Shown: piece after piece, positions 1 to 8,142 of the stretch
Layout of the letters: each line of letters begins with the position of its first letter
Numbering within the stretch: position 1 is the first letter of the stretch
Assembly: GCA_963678565.1 (NCBI GenBank)
Contig: OY782875.1
Coordinates: 1,984,001-2,048,000, forward strand
Direction of reading: 5' to 3'
From: SKHV01 sp963678565
GTDB lineage: Bacteria > Bacteroidota > Bacteroidia > Bacteroidales > Prolixibacteraceae
Length of the DNA: 64,000 nt
Made by a program: the position numbers and the translations under genes
The notes under the pieces: model-generated
The model's database searches: none
The model's input: only the letters and a program-made list of their open reading frames with translations
What the model was told of the DNA's origin: nothing

Positions 1-36
1 TTTTACTTGAATTGTGTTAGTAGTTCTTTTTGCCAT
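1..36 (-). CDS. N-terminus of unidentified protein, cut by window edge
   Basis: An ATG at 36-34 opens MAKRTTNTIQVK and runs off the window. It lies 27 nt inside the cassette end (AAC at 63-65), which is where cassette start codons usually sit in this window (16-50 nt). Twelve residues are too few to name a family. Confidence 0.4.
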   Translation of the reverse strand, partial: MAKRTTNTIQVK

Positions 37-62
37 AGTATTTATCTTTTAATATTGTTGGT

Positions 63-186
63 AACGGTAAATTGTATGTTGTCGGTGCGGAATTTGAGGA
101 GCGGTAGTGTCGACCGATGATGACGTTAGTGAAATGCACCGAGACAACAAGTATTGCTGAACCCGCATTGCGACATACAAATTGTT
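63..186. repeat. attC-like site 1 (class A)
   Basis: 124 bp. Arms TTGTATGTTGTCGGTGCGG and CCGCATTGCGACATACAA pair; the middle contains GTGTCGACCGATGATGAC. The cassette to its right starts GTTACCGCCAG. With few substitutions the same site recurs at 16394-16517, in front of the duplicate of that cassette, as expected if the site travels with the cassette on its left (gene 3') side. Confidence 0.88.
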
Positions 187-200
187 ACCGCCAGTAATTT

Positions 201-503
201 TTAAAATGTATCAAAGCTATTTAGGTTAACATTATTATTCAAAAACAAAATCAAAAGCGTTATCCCAATTAGAATTACAATCGTGATAATAATATATATA
301 ATTGTAAACTTTCTACGCTCTTTTAAAAAATATTTTTGAATTTTGTCTTTGATTATATTGAGTTGTTCATCTGAAATAACCTTATGATACAAGGCATGTT
401 TTTTGTGTTTTACAGCTTGTACACCTTTAAAAAAAGTTTCTCTCTTACGTTTATTGTTTTTGAGAGAAGTTATCATTGCTAGAACTGATCCAGCTCCGCT
501 CAT
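201..503 (-). CDS. small membrane protein, MSGAG family (copy 1)
   Basis: 100 aa. The N-terminus MSGAGSVLAMITSLKNNKRK resembles a small protein family I know from Bacteroidota; its function is unknown. A basic middle (about residues 15-65) precedes one C-terminal membrane segment (about 70-90), so it is probably a tail-anchored cytoplasmic protein. It is the last gene of a three-gene cassette, and its ATG begins 1 nt after the TGA of the 163-aa gene. The copy at 16532-16834 differs by a handful of residues, more than the other two genes of the cassette, which are identical. Real gene likely; role unknown. Confidence 0.75.
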   Translation of the reverse strand: MSGAGSVLAMITSLKNNKRKRETFFKGVQAVKHKKHALYHKVISDEQLNIIKDKIQKYFLKERRKFTIIYIIITIVILIGITLLILFLNNNVNLNSFDTF

Positions 504-504
504 A

Positions 505-996
505 TCACGATTTTATACAATTATTAAAAATCTCAGAATTTAAGAACTCGTCAAGCCAGTTTTGAAAATCTGTTAAGTTGCTTTGTTTCTTTAACTCTAT
601 GCAAAAATCTTTAATTGCGTCCAGATCCAAATTTGAATTTTCCTTTTCTTTATCTGTTATTCTCTTATCAAGAAAAATATATAGGATCAAATTGTCTGCC
701 GAATATGCAAGTATTGCTTTTTTCTCTGCTTCTCTGATTTTATTGTTCTTAAAACATATCAATGAAGACATAAGCATAATGTGAGGCATTTGATTGTCAT
801 CAGGAAATGTTTTATCAAACCATTTTAGATAAGTTAATCCGCCCCTATAATCTTGTATTTTAAGATAGAGTTCAAATGAAATATATCTTAATCCTCGCCC
901 ATCATGATAACCACCAAAACGTCTTTTTTCTTCATAAATTTCTTTACGAATTTTCTTAATCTTTAGTTGAACTCTTTCTATTTGCTTTGGTGTCAT
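505..996 (-). CDS. TPR-like helical protein (copy 1)
   Basis: 163 aa, soluble, helix-rich. The segment FGGYHDGRGLRYISFELYLK followed by a helix pair (about residues 50-95, with KWFDKTFPDD and REAEKKAILAY) looks like a short TPR-type solenoid. I know similar Bacteroidota proteins only as hypothetical. Middle gene of the cassette, 3 nt downstream of the 85-aa gene and 1 nt upstream of the 100-aa gene, so the three are probably co-translated. An identical protein is encoded at 16836-17327. Probably a scaffold; no catalytic motif seen. Confidence 0.75.
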   Translation of the reverse strand: MTPKQIERVQLKIKKIRKEIYEEKRRFGGYHDGRGLRYISFELYLKIQDYRGGLTYLKWFDKTFPDDNQMPHIMLMSSLICFKNNKIREAEKKAILAYSADNLILYIFLDKRITDKEKENSNLDLDAIKDFCIELKKQSNLTDFQNWLDEFLNSEIFNNCIKS

Positions 997-999
997 TCG

Positions 1000-1257
1000 C
1001 TAATTTTTGCGTTTCAATTGTTTATCTAAAATAGCAGTTATTTTCAAAACAAATGCAATAGCAGCCCCTATAAACATTGGAAGCCAATCTTTACGAATAA
1101 GCATTGCAATAGGGGTGCCTATATATACTAGACCAATGAATAATCTATAGTTAAGCTTAAATTTATTTTTTATCAATGGGTATATCTCTTTATATCCCAA
1201 ATATAAAAATAAAGCTGCTATTATATAAAAAATGATATTAATGAAAATTAGTTTCAT
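1000..1257 (-). CDS. small integral membrane protein (copy 1)
   Basis: 85 aa with two or three hydrophobic segments (about residues 4-22, 38-52, 57-73) and a basic C-terminus KQLKRKN. First gene of the three-gene cassette; its ATG is 62 nt from the cassette end at 1319. An identical copy is at 17331-17588. Family not recognised. With the TPR-like and tail-anchored partners it may form a membrane complex (inference from context only). Confidence 0.7.
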   Translation of the reverse strand: MKLIFINIIFYIIAALFLYLGYKEIYPLIKNKFKLNYRLFIGLVYIGTPIAMLIRKDWLPMFIGAAIAFVLKITAILDKQLKRKN

Positions 1258-1318
1258 GATGCTATATATTGTTAGTTATCTATTGTTTATGCTAATTGGA
1301 TTTTTGTTTATTGGCGGT

Positions 1319-1443
1319 AACGGTTGGTGTAAGTTTTTGTAGCGGATTCACGGGGAGATTATCTGTCCGCAGGACGAAGATAATCGAGGCGAGAATCTGC
1401 GGCCGGCAACTTACTAACCCCGCTATGAAATTTACAAAATGTT
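1319..1443. repeat. attC-like site 2 (class L)
   Basis: 125 bp. Arms GGTGTAAGTTTTTGTAGCGG and CCGCTATGAAATTTACA; the middle holds GTCCGCAGGAC. Left-hand complement TTGGCGGTAAC pairs with GTTACCGCCA at 184, closing the three-gene cassette. The next cassette starts GTTATGCACCG. Confidence 0.85.
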
Positions 1444-1455
1444 ATGCACCGAAAT

Positions 1456-2355
1456 TTATAAGTTTAAATCATAAAATGTCCTTAGTTGAACCATGAATTT
1501 TTTAAAATCAATAAAGTCTGGGCAAGTTGCTCCTCCATGAGTTGCATCATTTACAATCCATAATTGTTTTTCTCCTTGCAAAGCATTAATAATCTCAATG
1601 TTCATAGACACAGGAGTTCTTTTGTCAAACTCACCAACAATCAGAAAACAAGGTCTGTCAATTTTAGGAGCTATATTTATTGGCATTAGTTCTTGCGGAT
1701 AATTATCTGGTATTATGAAATCTCTCTCTGGTGTGATTTTCTTGATGTTTTTCACGGCTGATTGCAAATCTGTTAGTAATGCTCTGCCAGAAAACACTTT
1801 TATTTCTGGTCGTTGGTAGAAAGTTGCAAATGATAAATACGCACCTGTTGAAAAACCATAAACACCAATTCTATTTTTATCGACCTCTTCTTGTTTCAAA
1901 ACTTCATCAACTACAGCAGAATAATCAATCAAGTACTCAGCATAGACTAAATTGTCCTCGTTAGTTTCCCAATCACCACTTTCTCCAAATCCGCGCCAGT
2001 CAAAAGTCACAACATTATATCCAAATCCAACCAGCTCTTTTGCATATTGAATTAGATACATCATATTGTTTGCATCTCCGTTGCAAACAATTATTGTTGG
2101 TCTTGGAGAATCGAATTTTACGCTATACTCCTTTTTTATGGGATTTTCCCAAGCATTATACCAATCGTCTTTTTTTATTGAATCTTGTGCAGGGAAAAAC
2201 CATGCTTTTATTTTAATGCTATCATCAGTAACAACATTTAAGTCTTTGTAAATTAACGCATAGTTCTCAGGTCGAACGTCATATTCCATTTTAGGTTTTA
2301 AACAAAAACCAAGGAGTGTTGTCGTCAAAAGAAAAATTGTAAGTCTTGTTTTCAT
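1456..2355 (-). CDS. exported alpha/beta-hydrolase
   Basis: 299 aa. Hydrophobic signal segment at residues 4-18 with Cys18 (the context LGFC is a poor lipobox, so lipoprotein status is uncertain). The hydrolase core starts near residue 85. The nucleophile elbow GFSTG gives Ser169, Asp244 in VGEFDKRTP is the likely acid and His273 in NDATHGG the base; DWRGFGESG (119-127) is typical of the fold. Likely a periplasmic or outer-envelope serine hydrolase of the abhydrolase/peptidase-like group; substrate unknown. Single-gene cassette. Its upstream region is cut by IS481 copy 1 only 48 nt from the ATG, so its native promoter and cassette end may be lost. Confidence 0.85.
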   Translation of the reverse strand: MKTRLTIFLLTTTLLGFCLKPKMEYDVRPENYALIYKDLNVVTDDSIKIKAWFFPAQDSIKKDDWYNAWENPIKKEYSVKFDSPRPTIIVCNGDANNMMYLIQYAKELVGFGYNVVTFDWRGFGESGDWETNEDNLVYAEYLIDYSAVVDEVLKQEEVDKNRIGVYGFSTGAYLSFATFYQRPEIKVFSGRALLTDLQSAVKNIKKITPERDFIIPDNYPQELMPINIAPKIDRPCFLIVGEFDKRTPVSMNIEIINALQGEKQLWIVNDATHGGATCPDFIDFKKFMVQLRTFYDLNL

Positions 2356-2402
2356 AGGTGTTGTTTTTGGCGTTTCAACCCTGCAAAGAAGCAGTCTTTT
2401 TT

Positions 2403-3714
2403 TGTTCGTTAAGGCACATAGTTTACAAAGTTAAAGTCACATCCTTTACACTATTTTCGGACTTAACCTTGTTGATGATTCTTTATAAGTTAAATCATTT
2501 TGATTAAAGTATCCTAAAAGTACATTTCTGAAAAATACCTTCCAAACATCGTTTCCGATTTCTATAGCAGCGACGTATTTTCCTGTTAAAGCACGGGATA
2601 AATACACCCAGTAATACGATCTCCATCTTATGGCTCCACTTTTGGTTACATACATCACTTTCATGCCCGGAGAATAGGTCCACTCTTTAATTCTCTCGGG
2701 GAATGGTTTGTTAGATCGTATATGCACCTCTGCCGGCGTCATCATGTCTAAAGCTTCATGTGGTCTGACGTTATTATACTCCTTTACAAATGCATTTAAC
2801 GTGCGTTGTTGTGTCTTCAGATCAAAAGCTGATGGCATAGCGCAAGATGCCTTTAGATCGCGGTGCATTCGTTCATGTCTTCCGTTCTGTTCGGGATGCG
2901 ATGGATCCGAGAAAACGGGAAAAATCCCCAGTTCAATAAACCAATATGACAACCTCGAGAAACGCTGTATTGAGGTTGCAGCAGCAAATGGAGATCCATT
3001 GTCAGTATGGACTTGATTGGGAAGTCCAAACATCCTGAAAACCCTTGTAAACTCTTTCTTTACGGATTTCAAGTCTTCATGTAAATGAGCTTTGGCCGAG
3101 AACAGGAAACGACTTCTTGAGTCTGCAATGGTCAATGGGTGACAATATATTTTATTACCCATCTTAAACTTTCCTTTATAGTCGGCACTCCATACTTCAT
3201 TGCACTGTTGTGGATCAAAAATAGGGTAGGTGGGTTTTATCCTCCTCAACCTTTTTTGAGGTTGCACCAGACCGTTTTTTTTCAGGATATTGTGTACTGT
3301 GACCACCGATGGAATTTGATTTTCTGTAAAGTCGTTAAACAACAAAACCCTTAGTTTTTTTGCCCCCCAGATCTTGTGTTTTTCTTTCAATTTTAAAACT
3401 TTATCCACCACTTTAGGGTCTGTTTGGTTGGGATGGTGTATTGGCGCTTTAGAATCGTCCAATAGACCTTCTAACCCAAATTTTTCATACTTGTTAATCA
3501 GTTTGTACGCTGTCGGTCTTGAGATTTCAAAAACCCGGCATAATTCTGAAATGGAATATTTTTGAGAGTTCCATTCACAGATAAATTCAATTTTTTGTTC
3601 CATAGTTGTTGTTTCTTTCCAAGGCATAATGATCTTTTTTTAGATCAATTTACGACTTCAAAAAGTGTAAACTATGTCCCTTTAACTTTGTAAAGGATGT
3701 CCCTTTATCGTACC
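2403..3714 (-). mobile_element. IS481-family insertion sequence, copy 1
   Basis: A 1312-bp unit whose bases match the copy at 19987-21298 from TGTTCGTTAAGG at the left to ATCGTACC at the right. Imperfect inverted ends of about 39 bp: CATAGTTTACAAAGTTAAAG region at 2413-2451 against the complement of 3665-3703. One transposase gene fills it. I see no clear target duplication. It sits between the start of the hydrolase gene and the cassette end at 3727, 12 nt from AAC. Confidence 0.88.
2446..3627 (-). CDS. IS481-family transposase
   Basis: 393 aa. N-terminal helix-turn-helix (about residues 18-55, YSISELCRVFEISRPTAYKL), then a rve/DDE integrase core: D149 in SADYKG, D209 in HTDNG and E252 in NGRHER as the likely triad. 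A winged helix of Leu/Gly-rich type sits between (KKLRVLLFNDF). Full length for the family with no break, so it may be active. Differs from copy 2 at a few residues (for example N204 versus K204). Confidence 0.92.
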   Translation of the reverse strand: MPWKETTTMEQKIEFICEWNSQKYSISELCRVFEISRPTAYKLINKYEKFGLEGLLDDSKAPIHHPNQTDPKVVDKVLKLKEKHKIWGAKKLRVLLFNDFTENQIPSVVTVHNILKKNGLVQPQKRLRRIKPTYPIFDPQQCNEVWSADYKGKFKMGNKIYCHPLTIADSRSRFLFSAKAHLHEDLKSVKKEFTRVFRMFGLPNQVHTDNGSPFAAATSIQRFSRLSYWFIELGIFPVFSDPSHPEQNGRHERMHRDLKASCAMPSAFDLKTQQRTLNAFVKEYNNVRPHEALDMMTPAEVHIRSNKPFPERIKEWTYSPGMKVMYVTKSGAIRWRSYYWVYLSRALTGKYVAAIEIGNDVWKVFFRNVLLGYFNQNDLTYKESSTRLSPKIV

Positions 3715-3726
3715 TTAATGTGTGCC

Positions 3727-3850
3727 AACGGTAAATTGTATGTTGTCGGTGCGGAGTTCGAGGAGCGTTAGTGTCGACCGACACTAATGCTAGAGAAAGG
3801 AGCATTTGCAACAAGCTTGCAGGAACCCGCACTGCGACATACAAATTGTT
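3727..3850. repeat. attC-like site 3 (class A)
   Basis: 124 bp, arms TTGTATGTTGTCGGTGCGG and CCGCACTGCGACATACAA. The left flank GTGTGCCAAC does not pair with the start of the hydrolase cassette (GTTATGCACCG), so material next to the IS appears to have been lost. The right cassette starts GTTGGCGGTAG. Confidence 0.88.
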
Positions 3851-3858
3851 GGCGGTAG

Positions 3859-5034
3859 TTATTCTTTAATTATAGTTGATTTGTATTCAATCCCGTTTTT
3901 GTCTTTGGTAACTAAGTTTAATTTCTGATTATCTGAATTTGTCAAAAGGAGAAATAATTCGCAGATACTTTTATCTTGACAAGAAATATCATTTACGGAT
4001 AGTATTTCATCTCCGATGTTGATATTAGGTACTTTTTCTGGATACCAAATAAACCCAATTTGATACTTACCATCTTTATAATTTGGTTGTATTGGAAATG
4101 TAGGAATAGAGGCATTTTGTACTTGGCTTCCAATCGGTGAAAAATAAATTCTCTCTTTTTTATAATCTAATGTTACTATAGCAAATTCTAAAACTTTAGT
4201 TTCAACTCTTGAGTTTGGAGATTTTGTTGTATATGACGTTGCATTTTCTAATTTCAATTGGCTAAACTTTAACTGTTTAATTTGAAATTGAGAATGTAAG
4301 GTATCTGTTGTATTTCCATGAAGTCCCATGCTATGATTTCCAGTTACACTCTTTACATTCGTAAATAAATCGTACTTAATTAAATTTGAAAAGTATCTAA
4401 GAGACATATCAAATAAACCTTCCATTCCAGAATCGAATAACACCTGAAGCTTTACCTTGTCATTTTGATCTAATTTTACCCAAAGCAAAGGAGAACTTTG
4501 ATTTGAAGTTAGTTCCATTTTTTGAGAGAACTTCCGATCTAGGTTTAAAGGTTTTGTTGAATTAGATATCCTAACTTTTTTATTTAGATAGTCAAATTGT
4601 ACAACTGAATTACGCAAAGAATTACTACCAATATTACCGTCTAACTCAATGCACTTATAAATTAAGTTCTCACTATTTACAACTAGAGTCGGTGCTTCTT
4701 TAATCTCTATATCGCCTAATTTAATTGATTTTAAGATGGCAACCTTAAGACTGTCTTTCTCATTATTAGCATCTGATACTTCTATCGTTCCAATATTTGA
4801 TGGATTTAGAGTTTTGTATAGCTCATCAGAGATTGATGTTGGAGCACCTGTATCTAATGAAAATCGATAATTATCTCCGTTTATTGAAACAGTTATAATA
4901 ATTTGACCTTTCAAGAATTCAAAGGGTAGTTCTTGGAAATATTTATTTGGTGAAATTCTTCCTTGATTCAGACTAAAATCATCTTGTCCGAATACAAAAA
5001 TCGGAATTAGAAGAAATAATAAAATACTTTTCAT
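3859..5034 (-). CDS. secreted retropepsin-like aspartyl protease with PDZ domain
   Basis: 391 aa. Signal peptide at 1-16 (MKSILLFLLIPIFVFG, cleavage before QDD). Two pepsin-type lobes: FSLDTGAP with D61-T62-G63 and VLFDSGMEG with D201-S202-G203. A C-terminal PDZ-like segment around 335-385 includes NIGDEILSVND. This layout is known for Bacteroidota clan AA proteases exported to the periplasm or surface. Likely a peptidase; substrate unknown. Single-gene cassette with the ATG 39 nt from the cassette end. Intact and full length. Confidence 0.85.
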   Translation of the reverse strand: MKSILLFLLIPIFVFGQDDFSLNQGRISPNKYFQELPFEFLKGQIIITVSINGDNYRFSLDTGAPTSISDELYKTLNPSNIGTIEVSDANNEKDSLKVAILKSIKLGDIEIKEAPTLVVNSENLIYKCIELDGNIGSNSLRNSVVQFDYLNKKVRISNSTKPLNLDRKFSQKMELTSNQSSPLLWVKLDQNDKVKLQVLFDSGMEGLFDMSLRYFSNLIKYDLFTNVKSVTGNHSMGLHGNTTDTLHSQFQIKQLKFSQLKLENATSYTTKSPNSRVETKVLEFAIVTLDYKKERIYFSPIGSQVQNASIPTFPIQPNYKDGKYQIGFIWYPEKVPNINIGDEILSVNDISCQDKSICELFLLLTNSDNQKLNLVTKDKNGIEYKSTIIKE

Positions 5035-5072
5035 TAATTAGGTTTAATGCAAGTTTTGAGCGAATTACCGCC

Positions 5073-5198
5073 AACGGAAAATTGTATGTTGTCGGTGCGG
5101 AATTCGAAGAGCGGTACCGTCCGGGTAGGACGGAAGCTCAAGAAAGGAGCAAAGGCAACAAGTACAGCAGTTCACCGTACTGCGACATACAAATTGTT
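5073..5198. repeat. attC-like site 4 (class A)
   Basis: 126 bp; arms TTGTATGTTGTCGGTGCGG / CCGTACTGCGACATACAA. Middle hairpin CCGTCCGGGTAGGACGG differs from most class A sites (which have GTCGACCGAC) and is shared with site 27. Left flank AATTACCGCCAAC pairs with GTTGGCGGTAG at 3848; the right cassette starts GTTATGGGTAG. Confidence 0.88.
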
Positions 5199-5211
5199 AT
5201 GGGTAGATTTT

Positions 5212-5622
5212 TTATTCAAATAAAATCTCCGACTTTTCATTTTTCTCTACCCAAATTTTTACCGCTTTTAATAATTCAATTCCCTTAAAATCGGCTGCAG
5301 TAGCTTCTTTAAATGAAAGCTTTAATCCAGCTTTCTTAGCAGCAATCATTCCATTAATAACATTTTGGATATTTCCTCCAGCTAAAGCAAATGCTTCAAG
5401 TTCATCTCTTTCTATTGGAACACCTCCTTTCGCAGAAGAAATTAGTGCTTTCACTATTTCTGCAACAGGAGATTTTCTAATTCTCATAAAGATAAGTTGT
5501 GGAATTGAAATTCTAACACCAGCAAGAGTAGCAGCTAACCATAAACCAATCGGAACGAAATAAATGATAAGGAAAATTCCGATTATTATAGTACATATTG
5601 TTATTATTTGATTCAAATCCAT
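5212..5622 (-). CDS. truncated FloA-like (flotillin-like) protein
   Basis: 136 aa. A membrane segment (about 8-32) is followed by a sequence resembling the start of FloA/YqfA flotillin-like proteins: GVRISIPQLIFMRIRKSP, then DELEAFALAGGNIQNVINGM and FKEATAADFKG. Full FloA is about 330 aa; this ends after the first domain and lacks the coiled-coil and oligomerisation part. Stop is 14 nt from the site, the normal cassette spacing, so it looks like a stable short form rather than a random break. Downstream partner of the 161-aa gene (13-nt gap). Could compete with or modulate chromosomal FloA (inference). Confidence 0.78.
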   Translation of the reverse strand: MDLNQIITICTIIIGIFLIIYFVPIGLWLAATLAGVRISIPQLIFMRIRKSPVAEIVKALISSAKGGVPIERDELEAFALAGGNIQNVINGMIAAKKAGLKLSFKEATAADFKGIELLKAVKIWVEKNEKSEILFE

Positions 5623-5635
5623 ATGCTATGATCTT

Positions 5636-6121
5636 TTAAAACCTAAGATTTAATCCTAACCCATTTGAAGTATAGGTCAACTTTAACTCTTTATCATCCC
5701 AGAAAGAAGTTTTGTTGAAATCTTGATTATAGATATTTACAGCCTCTAATGCCTTTTTATTAAACTTATTACTTAATGGTATGGCTACTAAAACAAGACC
5801 TGCGCCAATACCTGCTATTTTCCAATTTGGCTCACCTCCTCCCAAAGCAGTTCCAATAGGATATCCAATACAAAATCCACCAGCATAACTTAGAACCATT
5901 GCGAAGTCATAACTACCCTTTGCATTTTTGATAATTCTATAAGCCTCTTTATTTGTTTCTAGCGTTTCCATAAGTTGATTTACGGTAAGAGGTGTTTCGT
6001 TTTGAAAATATTGATAACCTCCAAATATTTTTTTAGCAGAAATTGAGTCTGAATTTGTTTGAGCAAAACCAGTTGTAAAAACCATTAAAAAAATGGCTGT
6101 TAGAAAGATTGATCTTTTCAT
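5636..6121 (-). CDS. exported small protein with glycine-rich membrane pair
   Basis: 161 aa. Signal peptide 1-20 (ends TTGFAQ). A region KKIFGGYQYFQNETPLTVNQ matches a hypothetical Bacteroidota family I know without function. Two hydrophobic Gly-rich segments around residues 78-92 and 100-115 (GAGLVLVAIP). Upstream gene of the FloA-like protein in the same cassette, so a membrane role together is plausible. No enzyme motif. Confidence 0.7.
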   Translation of the reverse strand: MKRSIFLTAIFLMVFTTGFAQTNSDSISAKKIFGGYQYFQNETPLTVNQLMETLETNKEAYRIIKNAKGSYDFAMVLSYAGGFCIGYPIGTALGGGEPNWKIAGIGAGLVLVAIPLSNKFNKKALEAVNIYNQDFNKTSFWDDKELKLTYTSNGLGLNLRF

Positions 6122-6193
6122 TTTTGTTATAGATTTATTGGTATTTATTTTTAGATATTATCAGAAGATATTGATCCATCGAAATTTACCCAT

Positions 6194-6317
6194 AACAGTG
6201 GTGGTATGAGGTCGTGGCGGTCAGACGAGAGTCTGAGTGTCCGACCGAAACTGAGGTTGGGACGAGATTCGACTTGTCGAATCCGCACAAACCCAGCCAT
6301 GACTTATACCACGTGTT
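6194..6317. repeat. attC-like site 5 (class J)
   Basis: 124 bp. Arms GTGGTATGAGGTCGTGGC and GCCATGACTTATACCAC; the middle carries CAGACGAGAGTCTG. Only member of its class here. Left flank TTTACCCATAAC pairs with GTTATGGGTAG at 5196; the right cassette starts GTTATAGCCAG. Confidence 0.82.
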
Positions 6318-6334
6318 ATAGCCAGTATTTTTTC

Positions 6335-7588
6335 TCAATTTGAATATTCTTCAATCATTTTATCAATTTCCTTTTTCTCTTTTACTGTTTCTATCAATGG
6401 GATTGTTTCTTTTAAAATTTCTACTGCTTTATCTTGTTGATTTGTTAGATAAAATAATTGAGCTAAAAGTTTTTTGTTATAAATACTAGAGACATTGTTT
6501 TCAATTTTAATTGCATACTCTAAAGCTTTATTTAGTCCAAACTTGTAAGACACGGCTAAGTCAATATATTTATAATACCTGTTTGGGTTTTCTTCTGTTT
6601 GGCTGTATTTAATTAACCAATTATCAAAATTCTGAAATGCTTCTTCCTTTTTTCCTTGTAATGCGAGCTGGTGTCCTTGCAGAAATGGTGTCCAGTGGTC
6701 TAATTTATTGTGCTCTGCCATATTATTTGTAATCCTAATAGCAGTTTCTAAATCTTTATTGTTTTCGTAAAGGTATAGTGCGAATTGTCTATTCCAATAA
6801 AAATTCATTGGATATTTCTTTTCCAGCTCATAACAATAATACTCATAAGTGTCAATGTTTATATTTTTATAATATCCGATTAACTCACTGATTATATTTT
6901 CTTTCCAATAATCATTTAGATTTTTATCATTGTTTAGTTTATCCTCTAAATAAGAAGGGTTTGGAGATTGTCTGTTTCTAATTTTGGCAAATCCTAAAGA
7001 CAAATCTGCATCATGGAGTAGGGTGTCATTTTTTGAGGTCGCCTTAATCAATAGAATAAAGTTTTCAATGGATTGGTAATCTTCATTGTAAAAAAGTTTT
7101 GTAATTATTTCATTTGCGTATTCAGAATTTTCAGTGTTTTTTAAAAATTCATTCTTAAAAGATTCGAGGTTTTCTTTACCTTGTAAAATGCTTTAGAGTA
7201 AGTCAATATAGTATTCTGGCTTTTCACTTTTAAAGCCAATTATCCTGTCAATCTCTGTTCCGTTAGGATTTGCTAAAATTATAGTTGGATAGCCAGTTAT
7301 TTTATATTTATTGGCAATTGTTTTGTTTTCAGGTAATTCAGCATTTAGTTTTAATGAATAAAATTCTGCTTTTAAATATTCTTTAAAAATAGAATCGGGA
7401 AAGATAAAATTGTCATATCCTTTACAGCTTCCACACCAGGTAGTATAAAAATCGATAAATATTTTTTTGTTGTCTTTTACTGCTGCTTTAAAAACAGTTT
7501 TATGGTCTTGTGATAAATAAAAGTCTTTGTCATTTTTACAAGAATCAATAGTAAAAAGAACTAAAACGACAATTAATATTTTTTTCAT
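6335..7588 (-). pseudogene. thioredoxin-fold/TPR lipoprotein split by in-frame TAA
   Basis: One reading frame from ATG 7588 to the stop at 6335 would give about 417 aa but is interrupted by TAA at 7193-7195. The N-terminal part (131 aa before the stop) has a signal segment with Cys at IDSC, a thioredoxin fold with WCGSC and a cis-Pro in TGYPTI. After the stop the same frame continues SILQGKENLESFKNEFLKN and a helical repeat domain (TPR-like) to the end. The end lies 18 nt from the site, normal for a cassette. Either a nonsense mutant or a consensus error; the distal part could restart near a TTG at 7051. Confidence 0.8.
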
Positions 7589-7615
7589 CTGTCTTGGTTT
7601 TTTAATATTGGCTAT

Positions 7616-7737
7616 AACGGAAAATTGTATGTTGTCGGTGCGGATTTCGAAGAGCGTTTTTGTCGATCGACAAAAATGCAAGAGAAATGAAGGCAACAAG
7701 CTTTAGCAACTCACCGTACTGCAATATACAAATTGTT
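7616..7737. repeat. attC-like site 6 (class A)
   Basis: 122 bp; GTCGATCGAC in the middle, and a shortened purine stretch (AGAGAAATGAAGG instead of the usual AGAGAAAGGAGCAAAGG). Left flank TATTGGCTATAAC pairs with GTTATAGCCAG at 6315. The right cassette starts GTTAGCAACTG. Confidence 0.88.
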
Positions 7738-7837
7738 AGCAACTGGGTTCTGTTTTTTCTCTTGACGTTTATTAAATGCCCTAAAATTTATGTGCGGTTG
7801 GCAATAATGCCGCATTAGCGGCATAAATGGGGGTATT

Positions 7838-7897
7838 GTAAGCTTATTGACAAGCTTGGGTTTTGTGTGGCTTGGCAATGTGCTTGCAGTGTGTTGC
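7838..7897 (+). repeat. second-family hairpin element, copy e
   Basis: Outer stem GTAAGC / GCTTGC, inner stem TTGACAAGC / GCTTGGCAA, then GTGTGTTGCC. Pairs with copy e' at 8783 across the lipoprotein gene. Least regular of the six copies (one A·G mismatch in the inner stem). Drawn on plus because all six copies share this orientation. Confidence 0.6.
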
Positions 7898-7945
7898 CTT
7901 TTGTAATGTGTTCAAAATTAGTTCTTCCGTTTTTTATAAACAACC

Positions 7946-8092
7946 ATCTAAAAGTTATAAATGAGTACCAGATTACTATAAATGACCATCGAAGAGGACA
8001 AAGTGTCCATCAGACTGCTAAAAATGAGCTTTGAACTGTTCAAAGTCTCCATCTAAGAGCTAAAAATAAGTATCAGATTACTCAAGGTTTGT
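7946..8092. repeat. degenerate 21-nt tandem repeat, 7 units
   Basis: Seven exact 21-nt steps, for example ATCTAAAAGTTATAAATGAG at 7946, ATCAGACTGCTAAAAATGAG at 8009 and ATCTAAGAGCTAAAAATAAG at 8051. An eighth weak unit follows. All frames are closed, so it is not coding. It fills most of the 400-bp gap 3' of the lipoprotein gene. The same 21-nt spacing, with other sequence, occurs in non-coding cassette N2. Confidence 0.7.
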
Positions 8093-8142
8093 TTCGAACT
8101 AATTGGTACTTTTTCCTAATCGGATTATTGTTACTATTTTTT

